Below the pieces are notes generated by a model. The model was given only the letters and a program-made list of their open reading frames with translations, had not been told where the DNA came from and did not search any database. Shown piece after piece: positions 1-8,686 of a stretch of DNA of 64,000 nucleotides (positions within the stretch are counted from its first letter, which is position 1; every line of letters starts with the position of its first letter). The position numbers and the translations under genes were made by a program. The stretch lies in the NCBI GenBank assembly GCA_037833965.1, contig AP031355.1, forward strand, positions 24,205,501 through 24,269,500, in the 5' to 3' direction. Source of the stretch: Marchantia polymorpha subsp. ruderalis (lineage: Eukaryota; Streptophyta; Marchantiopsida; Marchantiales; Marchantiaceae).

Positions 1-1
1 T

Positions 2-1873
2 GCAACCTCGTCGGGAGAGAGGCCGCCTACGGGCCAAGGGCCTCCGGAGTTACCACGTGCGATGCGGACAGATGTTCCGTTTGCGCACAGGCGAACCTCC
101 GCGGACGGACGAGCCTCCGCGGACCGGCGAACACAAGTGGACGTGGATCTACGCTTACGCGTGGGAAGGAGCAGTCCGCCTGTGCACAGGTCGCCTGTGC
201 ACAGGACACCTCCACACGTGCCGCCTGTGCACAGGCAAGAATCACCCCCGTTCCAACGTAGGAAGGGGAAGGAGCCGGCGGAAGAACCGCCTACGAGACA
301 CCGGCCCTCGGGGCCAGACCCTCCGGCGCACCACGCGCCGCAATTTGCGCCTTCGGCGCCAGGGCCTTCGAGCCGAGGAGATACAAGCAGAGAGCGTGCG
401 GAGGCCGCACCATCGGCGGGAAGTCCGCCGATAGATGCACCTTCGGCGGTAGGGCCAATAGGCCAAGGAACATCGGGCGTGCGGCCCCCGGCCATGTCGC
501 CTTCGGCGATAGGTGTCCGCGGCGCTACGCCTGCGGCGGACAAGGCGCCGGCAAATGCGCCTGCGCACGGGCCGGGCACAGCCCCCACGGACCGATCAAG
601 GGAGCAGCAGACGGAGGAGCGGAGTGACTGTCCGCGGGATGAAATCTCGATGCGCGATGCGCAATCCAACCCCGCGCAGTCACCCTCCGCTCGACCGCCT
701 TCGGCGACGGACGACGGCGACAGAGAGAACGCGGTAGGCAATCAACCAGCGAGCGACGGGGATGCCGCTCGGGTACATTCGCCTTCCGCCTTAGACATTT
801 TGGCGACGAGCAGCAAAGCTGCGGCCGTGCCTTCGCAGGCAGCACACGTCGAGGACGTGCAGCCCCACTCGGGGCAGTCGCCGACGCAATCAATGGCGAC
901 TGAAATTCTCCACTCGGATGATGACGACGGAGGCTCCACGGAAGAAATGTCAGGAGCAGAAGACACCGAGGAGGAGGAGGAGGAAATTGTTGGAGCGCCG
1001 GCGGCGGCGCTCTCTGAGCAGGTGATTCCGTTGCTGCGGTACTTGGATCGCAAGGTCGATAAATACGCCGACCCACTCCAGCCGGGATCTTACATCGAGT
1101 TAGTGCGCAGGCGGACTCGCACTAAAGTCCACACCAGCAAGCTATTAGCTAGAGTGGACCAGGAGTTGAAGGACTTGAAGGAGAAGCATGAGTGCTTGTG
1201 GGGTCAGTACAAGCTTAATCAAAAATTCTACAAGCACACCGAGAAGATGAAGGATGAGAAACTGGGCGAGCTCACCAAGGAGCAGGTGAAGGTCAAGGAA
1301 GCACTCGATTCTGAGCAGGCCCAGAATCGGATTTTGTCAGAGGAGCTCGTGCGACAGACGCGGTTGTTGGAACAATGTCAGCTCGCACGGCAGGCGGATG
1401 AAGAGTTAATCCGCAGGTTACAATCAGAGTGTGGCGAATTGAGAGCGCAACGTGCTGAAGCCGAATCGCAATTAGTGATAATTGAAGAGGATCGCAGGAA
1501 GGAGGCGGATCGCACGAAGGTGGAGACGGCGAGGCGAGTCGCCCACTGTCTCAAGGGCTACGCCCACTGGGAAGTGAAGGCGCAGGAGAAACTCACACTG
1601 CGTGAGTTTGAATTGCGCGCAGCCGGGTTGTTGTTAGGCGACAGTAGGAGTCGGCGGAAGGTAGCAAAGAAGCTCGAAGCCTTTCTGTCGAAGGCTCAGG
1701 ATACCATGTCCGCCCTCGAAGGGGAGGTGTCCGCGGCGTTGCAGAGGTTGGGACTGCGCAGTCGAGCGGAAGAGTGGCAGGGTAGGGAGTTAGTGCGCGG
1801 CAGTCGGCCGCGCAGGAGACGCAGTACAGGTTCCGCGGAGTGTAGTGTAGCGTGGTTCCGTGCAGGCGTGTAG
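2..1873 (+). CDS. LTR-encoded coiled-coil protein, 5' LTR copy of element A (N-terminus outside window)
   Basis: The frame is open from the first base of the window to the TAG at 1871-1873, so it is the C-terminal 623 codons of a protein of about 1,040 residues. The first part is low-complexity Pro/Arg/Ser/Ala-rich sequence built partly from PVHR-type units. An acidic run (DDDDGG, then EEEEEE) follows near 900-990, then a conserved PLLRYLDRK motif near 1030, a heptad-rich Glu/Lys/Gln/Leu coiled coil from about 1140 to 1720, and a basic tail (RGSRPRRRRS). No membrane segment, zinc finger or enzymatic motif is visible. I do not recognise the family. The same protein occurs in copies E, D and L and, diverged, in C and G. 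It ends 37 bp upstream of the TATA box, so it lies wholly in U3. Confidence 0.8.
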   Translation, partial: ATSSGERPPTGQGPPELPRAMRTDVPFAHRRTSADGRASADRRTQVDVDLRLRVGRSSPPVHRSPVHRTPPHVPPVHRQESPPFQRRKGKEPAEEPPTRHRPSGPDPPAHHAPQFAPSAPGPSSRGDTSRERAEAAPSAGSPPIDAPSAVGPIGQGTSGVRPPAMSPSAIGVRGATPAADKAPANAPAHGPGTAPTDRSREQQTEERSDCPRDEISMRDAQSNPAQSPSARPPSATDDGDRENAVGNQPASDGDAARVHSPSALDILATSSKAAAVPSQAAHVEDVQPHSGQSPTQSMATEILHSDDDDGGSTEEMSGAEDTEEEEEEIVGAPAAALSEQVIPLLRYLDRKVDKYADPLQPGSYIELVRRRTRTKVHTSKLLARVDQELKDLKEKHECLWGQYKLNQKFYKHTEKMKDEKLGELTKEQVKVKEALDSEQAQNRILSEELVRQTRLLEQCQLARQADEELIRRLQSECGELRAQRAEAESQLVIIEEDRRKEADRTKVETARRVAHCLKGYAHWEVKAQEKLTLREFELRAAGLLLGDSRSRRKVAKKLEAFLSKAQDTMSALEGEVSAALQRLGLRSRAEEWQGRELVRGSRPRRRRSTGSAECSVAWFRAGV

Positions 1874-1909
1874 CGTAGTGCAGTGTAGTGCTAGGTAGGA
1901 CTTAGAAGG

Positions 1910-1919
1910 TATAAAATAG
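1910..1919 (+). promoter_or_regulatory. TATA box of element A 5' LTR
   Basis: TATAAAATAG is conserved at the same place in E (minus strand, 10299-10308) and D (59801-59810). Subfamilies C and G have TATAAAG. It marks the U3/R boundary and would drive genomic RNA synthesis. Confidence 0.75.
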
Positions 1920-1921
1920 TT

Positions 1922-1938
1922 CCAGGCGTTTTGCCTGG
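1922..1938 (+). other. Small hairpin just downstream of the TATA box
   Basis: CCAGGC-GTTTT-GCCTGG forms a 6-bp stem. In C, G, H, K and L the stem is CAAGGC/GCCTTG, so both arms have changed together. It sits at or just upstream of the expected transcription start. Confidence 0.5.
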
Positions 1939-2664
1939 GGTTCTTTCCCATCAGAAGTGCAGATCAGGAACCCATTTCCTTTGCGTGTTTGTGTCCTTGA
2001 GTTCTGTCACCACGCATGAGGAGTTACAACTTAGCGTTCCGCATTTTGTAGCTGAAGGCCTTCGGCCGAATGTTCAGAGCTAGTACATTGGTTAGAGACT
2101 TGAGTAGTTCGGAACTACACCTGCGGGTGACTGCCGATGCTCAGAGCCAGTGACTAGTTAGATACTTGAACAGTTTCGCCCCTACATCTTCGAGTGTTTC
2201 TTTCTGATTGTACTCCTTGGGATTTTTCCCCTGAATGCCAAAGTGAAGTTTTGCTACTTCGTGTAAGCCTTGGTTGTAAATTCAGGTTACGCTGTAGCAG
2301 GTGCCTTGAGGGTAACCCCTGTAGTATTTCTGGGAATGACAAGTGCCTGAGAATTCAAACTCTTCAATAGACTGTTGTTGTGTTACTGGAATGTTTCTCA
2401 GTGAGTCCTTCAGTGCGGACCTGTGTTCTCTGCGCGTTTTGTGAGTTGAGAGTGTTGTTCACCGCGTATGAGTGACTTCGATCCGAAGTAGGCAGTCCAA
2501 ACCGGGTTTCCTACACTAGCAGCAAGCTAGTGGAAGTGTTGTAAAAGCCGGAGTTGGAAGTCACTACCCGCAGCTTCGCAGAGTGTACTCTTGAGAGACT
2601 TTCCCCCTGAAATCTTGAAGTAGAGGTCCTAACGGATCTCTGGGTTGTGTTTCTGTAGTTTCAG

Positions 2665-2695
<31 letters not shown>

Positions 2696-2912
2696 GCTGC
2701 ACTGTGCGACCTCCGAGTGCGCTCCGAGTGGACACTTGCAGTATTTCTGGGAGTGACAGTTGCCTGAGAATTCAAACTCCTCAATAGTCTGTTAAAACGT
2801 GACACTTTGTACCCTGTGTGTTCCTCTGTCCCTGTGGGTTCGACCTTTCTACCACTATATTGCAGTTTTAGCCTTTAGTGGGTTATTACATAAGAAGCCG
2901 ACAACTTCTTTT

Positions 2913-2930
2913 TGGCGCCGCTGCCGGGGA
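2913..2930 (+). other. Primer-binding site of element A (tRNA-Asp type)
   Basis: TGGCGCCGCTGCCGGGGA lies 22 nt after the LTR end. It differs by one base from the complement of the 3' end of plant tRNA-Asp(GUC). The same site and spacing occur in element D. Confidence 0.85.
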
Positions 2931-2965
2931 CAGTTGCGTCAACACCGGGGTTTTTACGAGCAGCC

Positions 2966-3007
2966 ATGCTCGGTGAATGTCGACTGGGGCTAGCGGGAGC
3001 AACCTAA
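2966..3007 (+). CDS. Short upstream ORF overlapping the gag start
   Basis: An ATG 11 nt before the gag ATG opens a 13-codon frame that ends inside gag. It is identical in length and position in element D (60848-60889). The second ATG is out of frame with it, so leaky scanning would be needed to reach gag. Only the conserved position is seen; any function is inference. Confidence 0.35.
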   Translation: MLGECRLGLAGAT

Positions 3008-4296
3008 GTGCTAGAGCTGTCCGCAAGTTCCGACGAGATTCAGAGAAGGCCGTGGAAGAGACACGGCGTCAAAACAAGAAAACACCAAAAAGAGTACCTA
3101 AGCCTAGTTTGGCCGACACCCTTGGGGAACCTACCCCCGGCGACTCGGAACCAAACTTGGTGCTTACAGTTCTACTAGATATTCCTTGCACGGACCCGCC
3201 TAGGGAAGTAGAACCGACCGCCCGAGAACCGTCGACAGACACACCGATGGCGGACGGACAAGCCAATGTGCGGCTACCTCAGCCGATTACTGAACATTCC
3301 TACCCGAAGTACAAAGGGAGTGGGGATGACGACGATGCAGATTCATACATCAAGTTGTTCGAATCGGTGTCTATTGCCAATCGCGAGATCGCAGACGACG
3401 ACCGACTAAGGATCTTTCCAAGCCTTCTGCGGAAGAAAGCGAGGAGTTGGTACAACCACGAGAGCATCGATCCGACTGGGTTGACAACATGGGCCCAGCT
3501 GAAGGAGAAGTTCCTTCGCCGCTTTCGCGAGCTCGGCTACGACAGCCGGGTTTTGACAAAGTTACGTAATTTGCAGCGAGAGAAGAAGGAGAGTCTGCGT
3601 GACTACACTGAGAGATTTCTGGACCTCCTTGACAGAATACCGAAAACAGGACCAGGGTCCCCTTTCTCGGTACAACAAGCTGTGGATTGGTACGTGACCG
3701 GTTTAACTCGGGAGATGGAGACTTTTTGCCGACGAAGCAAGTGCGACACTATTGAGGATGTGATTGCATCGGCAGAAGCCTTCGAAACTTCCACTCTCAA
3801 CCGAAGAGGGAGAGAGAGACGGGAGTCGAAGGAGCGAAAACCGAAGGGAGGGCGAAGACGACGTAGAGGTACAACTCCGTCATCGGAGGAATCGTCTTCG
3901 GACGAGAACCGTTCCTCATCCGAAGAAGAGGAAACCTCATCGTCGGAGGAGGAGAAGAAGAGGAAGAAGCATGGGTCAGCGAAGAAAAAGGGCATCCGAC
4001 GAGTGACTACGGACAGAGCGCCGGGAGATATAGCTTCGAAGATGGAGACCCTTGTGAAGGACTTCGCCGATCTCAAGGTTCAAGTGGTAGGCGGGCATGA
4101 TCGCCGAAAATCACCCGGGAGAGTGCGAGCGAACTTATGGTGTACTACGTGCGGGGCGGTGGGACATGCAAACACCGAGTGCCTTACCACCCGTCCGTCA
4201 TATCCAGTCAACGCAGTAGAGTGGGCGCAACCGTACTATGGAGAGCACCCTCAGTACTATGGAGAGGCTAGCGAAGAGACAGCCTACGCCGTCTAG
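2977..4296 (+). CDS. gag: Gag polyprotein of element A
   Basis: This 439-codon ORF starts at the ATG 47 nt after the primer site. A Ty3-type capsid (retrotrans_gag) core is visible around residues 125-260, with a conserved RSWYN motif and a leucine/arginine-rich helical block. A strongly charged Ser/Glu/Lys/Arg region follows (about residues 270-345), then one CCHC zinc knuckle (CTTCGAVGHANTEC) near residue 390. Gag forms the virus-like particle and packages the RNA. The frame ends at a TAG and stays open in the same frame afterwards, so a longer Gag could arise by readthrough. The same stop is present in element D. Confidence 0.9.
   Translation: MSTGASGSNLSARAVRKFRRDSEKAVEETRRQNKKTPKRVPKPSLADTLGEPTPGDSEPNLVLTVLLDIPCTDPPREVEPTAREPSTDTPMADGQANVRLPQPITEHSYPKYKGSGDDDDADSYIKLFESVSIANREIADDDRLRIFPSLLRKKARSWYNHESIDPTGLTTWAQLKEKFLRRFRELGYDSRVLTKLRNLQREKKESLRDYTERFLDLLDRIPKTGPGSPFSVQQAVDWYVTGLTREMETFCRRSKCDTIEDVIASAEAFETSTLNRRGRERRESKERKPKGGRRRRRGTTPSSEESSSDENRSSSEEEETSSSEEEKKRKKHGSAKKKGIRRVTTDRAPGDIASKMETLVKDFADLKVQVVGGHDRRKSPGRVRANLWCTTCGAVGHANTECLTTRPSYPVNAVEWAQPYYGEHPQYYGEASEETAYAV
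4294..4296 (+). other. First in-frame TAG between gag and the protease ORF
   Basis: The next ten codons (4297-4326) contain no stop and lead in the same frame to the ATG at 4327. The context is GTC-TAG-TCG, and the stop is also present in D at 62176-62178. It could be leaky, or ORF2 could start internally at 4327; the sequence alone does not decide this. Confidence 0.5.
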
Positions 4297-4326
4297 TCGG
4301 TTCCTACCCCTCCTGCAGTTTCAGCA

Positions 4327-5808
4327 ATGCAAGTCCCACGATATATTCCGGTGGATCGGGCCACTACAGTACCCGTGAGGCGGAGAGCACCTCCAGGGAC
4401 GTTTGACCCACCGCCACCGCGAGCTTGTTATAACTGCGGGGAAGTTGGGCACTTCTCACCGCAGTGTCCCCATCCAAAAAGGCGAAACGATTATGCTCCG
4501 ACATGTAGTAATTGCAAGAAGATCGGGCATACTGCGCCAGAGTGTGATCAGCCACCAGTCCCTCGGCCAGCGGTACGATTTGTGAACACTCCTGCCAAGG
4601 AGGACGTCCAAGTTAACCAGGTAGAAGTAGGTTCAGACGGGGATGACGAAGACGAAGAGTGGCCGGCTGAAGAGGTTATGTGCGCACGGGTCGAAACTCG
4701 TAGTTCCAAGAAATCGAAGGAGCAAGAGCGTGACACTCGCAAGCACGAACGGAGAACCGACGACCGGACGGGAAAAGGGAAGGAGAAGACATCCAGCAAG
4801 TCCGACTTGCGATCTGCTCGGAAGGCTTCGGCTACGCGAGAGGCACCAGCAGTGCGCCCCCAGACAGCAGTCGAGGACGAGCCAGTGCGCCTACTGAAAC
4901 GGGACTATGCTCCGGATATCCGCAACGAGGTAGCCAACCTGTTGAAGGATGCGATCCGCACGCAAAAGGACCCACCGCGGCCAGACTTGACATCCTCCCT
5001 TGGGGCGAAGTTGGCAGCCACCGTGGAACCTCGCAGAGCGTCGCCGACCCCGGCGACCCAACGCGCCCACTATGACTTGGTCGAAGATCTCGGGAGTCGA
5101 AAAGTGAACATCACGTTCAAGCAGCTCTTGGAGGACAATAAGACGTATCGGAGAATGTTGATGCTTTCGCTACGGCATCTGCGGAAGCCGCGCGCATCCA
5201 CATCCTCTCAAGTATATCAAGTGGAGAGCGAAGACCAAGGGCCACCAGAGATCGATGTGGAAATAGCAGGGTGTTGTGTACGCAGAGTGCCAATCGACTC
5301 TGGATCAGGAGTCAACATAATGACGGAGGATACAGCGAGAGCCTTGGGGTTCAGTCAATACGAACCCTCGAAGCGTGTGTTGAGATTGGCGGATCAGACG
5401 CGGAGAATGCCTGCAGGTATGCTGCGCAATGTCAAGACAATCATCGGGGGTGCGGACTTTCGGTTGACGTATATCATCCTTCAACCGATGATGAAGCAGG
5501 GCTATGACGTTCTGCTCGGGCGACCATGGCTATATGGTGCACAAGTCAGATGTGATTGGCGAAGACATCGCCTTAAGTTTCCTCATCCTTCGGAACCGAC
5601 CAAAACCATTACGGTGCCCTGGAATAGGGTCAGACACGAAGGAGAGACCCCATCGACAAGTGCAGGTTACACATCGGGCGAGGACAGTGAGTCGACCGCG
5701 CGATCGGATTCCAGTGGTACCGAATCCGATTACTTCGTGGGATTCGTTGCCTGCTGTTCGGTGGGAGAAGAAGAAGAGCCGGAAGCTATTCAGCCGGAAG
5801 ACGAATAG
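4327..5808 (+). CDS. ORF2 of element A: zinc knuckles plus aspartic protease
   Basis: There are 493 codons from the first ATG after the gag stop, in the same frame as gag. Two CCHC knuckles stand near the N-terminus (CYNCGEVGHFSPQC and CSNCKKIGHTAPEC), followed by a charged, Ser/Thr/Lys-rich linker. A retropepsin-like protease carries the active-site triplet DSG (PIDSGSGVNIM, near residue 320) and a later LLGRPWL segment. The protein ends with a Ser/Asp/Glu-rich tail at a TAG. Protease would cut the Gag and Pol polyproteins. Splitting the knuckles across a stop codon (one in gag, two here) is unusual. The gene is intact and matches D closely. Confidence 0.85.
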   Translation: MQVPRYIPVDRATTVPVRRRAPPGTFDPPPPRACYNCGEVGHFSPQCPHPKRRNDYAPTCSNCKKIGHTAPECDQPPVPRPAVRFVNTPAKEDVQVNQVEVGSDGDDEDEEWPAEEVMCARVETRSSKKSKEQERDTRKHERRTDDRTGKGKEKTSSKSDLRSARKASATREAPAVRPQTAVEDEPVRLLKRDYAPDIRNEVANLLKDAIRTQKDPPRPDLTSSLGAKLAATVEPRRASPTPATQRAHYDLVEDLGSRKVNITFKQLLEDNKTYRRMLMLSLRHLRKPRASTSSQVYQVESEDQGPPEIDVEIAGCCVRRVPIDSGSGVNIMTEDTARALGFSQYEPSKRVLRLADQTRRMPAGMLRNVKTIIGGADFRLTYIILQPMMKQGYDVLLGRPWLYGAQVRCDWRRHRLKFPHPSEPTKTITVPWNRVRHEGETPSTSAGYTSGEDSESTARSDSSGTESDYFVGFVACCSVGEEEEPEAIQPEDE

Positions 5809-5814
5809 CAATTA
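5806..5814 (+). promoter_or_regulatory. Probable stop-codon readthrough signal before pol
   Basis: TAG-CAA-TTA fits the CARYYA leaky-stop context known from tobamovirus replicase genes. The pol frame continues in phase and has no ATG for about 60 codons. The same nine bases occur in element D at 63688-63696. Readthrough is inferred from established stop-context rules; it was not measured. Confidence 0.75.
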
Positions 5815-8649
5815 ACTGTGGGACTGGGAAGGAGTGAGACGAGTCACACCGAGGGCATTGTCGACCCTAGTGACTGTCACGAAGTACAACTCAGTCCCGG
5901 CAAGCGCTTGAAGGTATCAAGCGCAGTGAGAGGAGACGAGCTAAGGAAAGTACAGGCATTCCTTAGCCATTATGTCGACGTCTTCGCCTGGAAGATCGAA
6001 GACATGAAGGGGATACCTGCACGGTATGGGGAACACCGTATCGATTTACTGGACGACTCAGTACCCATACGACAGCGCCAGTATCGCCTCAACCCAAAAT
6101 ACTCCTTGCTAGTTAAAGAGGAGATAGATAAGTACTTGAGCGCTGGTATTATTTACCCTGTGCTCAGCAGTGAGTGGGTGTCGCCGATTGTTATCGTACC
6201 CAAGAAGTTGACGGGTAAGATACGAGTGTGTCAGGATTTCCGGAAGTTGAATGCAGCAACACGCAAGGATCATCACCCGCTACCATTCACGGATGCCATT
6301 CTAGACCATGTTGCCGGACATGAATGTTATAGCTTCCTGGATGGGTTCTCAGGTTACAATCAGGTGTCTATCCGTGAACAGGACAAGGATAAAACTACGT
6401 TCACAACCGACTGGGGAACTTACGCATACCACAAGATGCCCTTCGGTCTGTGCAACGCGCCTGCCACCTTTCAACGGATGATGACCAATATCTTTCAGGA
6501 ACAACTGAGGAAGTTCCTGGAAATATTCATAGATGACTTCTGTGTCTTTGGGAAGCGGTCTGAACACCTAAGTCACTTGAAGCAGACCTTCGATAAATGT
6601 AGGGAGAGCAGTTTATCACTGCATCCCGAGAAGTGCTTTTTCTTTATGACTAGTGGGATCTTGTTGGGTCATCGGGTCTCGGCAGACGGCATTGCGGTGG
6701 ACATCGAGAAGGTCAAGGTTATACTCGAGCTTGAGCCACCCACGAATCTAAGGGAGCTGCGAGCATTCCTGGGTCATGTGGGCTACTACCGAAGATTCAT
6801 ACACCTGTATGCAGTACTGGCGGCGGACCTGACCAAGTTGTTGAAGAAGGACGAGCCCTATGCTTGGGGTGCGAACCAGCAGTCAGCATTTGAGACTCTT
6901 AAAGCGAAACTCACGACTGCTCCCGTACTAAGGAGTCCAGACTGGAATCGACCATTCCATGTTTACGTTGACACCTCGGCATTCGCCATCGGTGTAGTAC
7001 TGAGTCAGAAGGATGACAACAAAAAGGACTACCCGATCTACTTCGCGAGCCGACAGCTGTCTCTAGCAGAGCGGAAGTACACCACGACGGAGAGAGAAGC
7101 GTTGGGGATGGTGTACTCCTGTAAAAAGTTCCGTCACTACCTAATCTGCTACGAGTTTGTGTTCCATGTGGACCACTACGCATTGCAACACCTAGTCAAG
7201 AAAGCCGACCTATCCGGTCGGATCGCCAGGTGGGTGTTGTTACTACAAGAGTTCACCTACACAGTCCAGACCAGGAAAGAGGTGCACCACAAAAATGCGG
7301 ATTACTTGTCCCGATTATGGACACAGCCGACAGAGGAGGAATTGGTGGACGATTTCCCAGATGAAGAGTTATTTCAGTTGTCTGCAGGACATGAGTCCCG
7401 CTATGCCGACCTGTATCGATATCTGCTAACCCTCCAGTGTCCCGAAGGCATGGATTTGGAACAGCGAACTGTCTTTATTCATAAGGCAGGTCCGTACCAA
7501 CTCCAGCAGGGGGTTTTGTTCAAGAAGATGGCAGATGAGCGCTTATGCAGATGCCTGGAGGAATCAGAGGTACCAAGAATAGTGAGTGCGATGCATACAG
7601 AGGAGGCGGGTGGACACTATGCCACCAGGAACACGGTCACAAAGATCCTAAATGCGGGATATTGGTGGCCGACCATGTTTAAGGATGTTCTCGATTACAT
7701 CCGCAAGTGCGACAGTTGCCAGAGGACGGGGAGACCGACGCCTACAACACGCTGGCCCCTGACTCCCATCATGCCTCTAGCACCTTTCGAAAAGTGGGGT
7801 ATTGACTTTGTAGGGCCGATACAACCAGTGACTAGAAGTACACGAAGGCGCTACATTCTGGTAGCAACGGACTACGCCACCAAAATGGTAGAGGCCAGGG
7901 CCACCAGAAGGGATGATGCTGCCACAGTGGCAGCATTCTTGTTTGAGTCGATCATCACACGCTACGGATGTCCCTTAGAGCTAGTCAGCGACCGGGGCAC
8001 GCATTTTCTGAATCAGATCATCGAAGATCTGACACGGTACTTCCACATCAAGCACCGGAAGACTACTCCATACAATCCCAAGGCAAATGGACTGACGGAG
8101 AAGTCCAATGGTCTGCTGTGTAAAATACTACTCAAGGTCACGGTGAATCACGCTCACGACTGGGATACGAAGCTAGCAGCAGCTCTATGGGCGTACCGCA
8201 CAGCTGAGAAGATTACGACCAAACAGACACCATACTTTCTGGTGTATGGGCAACACCCGATCCTCCCGATCGAATTTGAAGTACCCACCCAACGAACGTT
8301 GGATTTGCAGAGGATGGGCGCAGAGGAGAGTCAGCTCTACAGGTTACAGGAGGTCACGCTGCTGGATGAGAGGAGAAGAGACGCCGAAGATCGCACCAGG
8401 AAAATCCAGCTCCGCCGAAAGGAGAGATACGATAAAAAGATCAAACCGGTACTACTGCAGGCGGGTGATTTGGCATTGCTCTACGACAGCAGGCATGCCA
8501 GATTCCCAGGCAAACTGCACCTAAGGTGGATGGGACCTTACAGGGTTGTCGAAGTCTTCCCGAATGGATCCATCCAACTTGCGGACCTGGCCGGCGATTT
8601 GTTAGGCACCCGAGTGAACGGGTGGCGGTTGAAGAAATACCACATGTGA
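5809..8649 (+). CDS. pol: Pol of element A: reverse transcriptase, RNase H, integrase
   Basis: The 946-codon frame after the TAG is intact. Reverse transcriptase shows the DGFSGYNQV and PFGLCNAPATFQ motifs and FIDD as the catalytic YxDD variant. RNase H shows VDTSAFAIGVVLSQ, TEREAL and VDHYAL. Integrase has an HHCC zinc domain ending CDSCQ, then WGIDFVGP, VSDRG and an E 36 residues after that second D (D,D-35-E). The C-terminus (GPYRVVEV...KKYHM) has no chromodomain. There is no early ATG, so expression most likely depends on readthrough of the preceding TAG. It copies genomic RNA into DNA and inserts it. Confidence 0.93.
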   Translation, partial: QLTVGLGRSETSHTEGIVDPSDCHEVQLSPGKRLKVSSAVRGDELRKVQAFLSHYVDVFAWKIEDMKGIPARYGEHRIDLLDDSVPIRQRQYRLNPKYSLLVKEEIDKYLSAGIIYPVLSSEWVSPIVIVPKKLTGKIRVCQDFRKLNAATRKDHHPLPFTDAILDHVAGHECYSFLDGFSGYNQVSIREQDKDKTTFTTDWGTYAYHKMPFGLCNAPATFQRMMTNIFQEQLRKFLEIFIDDFCVFGKRSEHLSHLKQTFDKCRESSLSLHPEKCFFFMTSGILLGHRVSADGIAVDIEKVKVILELEPPTNLRELRAFLGHVGYYRRFIHLYAVLAADLTKLLKKDEPYAWGANQQSAFETLKAKLTTAPVLRSPDWNRPFHVYVDTSAFAIGVVLSQKDDNKKDYPIYFASRQLSLAERKYTTTEREALGMVYSCKKFRHYLICYEFVFHVDHYALQHLVKKADLSGRIARWVLLLQEFTYTVQTRKEVHHKNADYLSRLWTQPTEEELVDDFPDEELFQLSAGHESRYADLYRYLLTLQCPEGMDLEQRTVFIHKAGPYQLQQGVLFKKMADERLCRCLEESEVPRIVSAMHTEEAGGHYATRNTVTKILNAGYWWPTMFKDVLDYIRKCDSCQRTGRPTPTTRWPLTPIMPLAPFEKWGIDFVGPIQPVTRSTRRRYILVATDYATKMVEARATRRDDAATVAAFLFESIITRYGCPLELVSDRGTHFLNQIIEDLTRYFHIKHRKTTPYNPKANGLTEKSNGLLCKILLKVTVNHAHDWDTKLAAALWAYRTAEKITTKQTPYFLVYGQHPILPIEFEVPTQRTLDLQRMGAEESQLYRLQEVTLLDERRRDAEDRTRKIQLRRKERYDKKIKPVLLQAGDLALLYDSRHARFPGKLHLRWMGPYRVVEVFPNGSIQLADLAGDLLGTRVNGWRLKKYHM

Positions 8650-8673
8650 GTGTTCGCGTGGGCGCTCACAATT

Positions 8674-8686
8674 GAGGAGGGGGGCA
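8674..8686 (+). other. Polypurine tract of element A
   Basis: GAGGAGGGGGGCA directly precedes the 3' LTR start. It would prime plus-strand synthesis and confirms that the LTR boundary is at 8687. Confidence 0.8.

Larger units (their letters stand above)
1..2890 (+). repeat. 5' LTR of element A (right 2.9 kb)
   Basis: Aligned to element D, position 1 corresponds to about 57892, so roughly 2.49 kb of this LTR lies upstream of the window. It contains the C-terminal part of the LTR-encoded ORF, a TATA box, a leader with several small hairpins, a (GT)14 tract at 2665-2692, and the LTR end at 2890. The (GT) tract has 15 units in the 3' LTR (18387-18416) and 9 in element D (60557-60574). Confidence 0.9.

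Noticed and set aside
2799-2993. Recurring MTLCTLCVPLSLWVRPFYHYIAVLAF frame fragment as a small membrane protein
   Set aside because: This frame is the last 100 bp of the LTR and recurs because the LTR end is conserved as DNA. It reads into unrelated sequence after the LTR and is on the sense strand in some copies and antisense in others.
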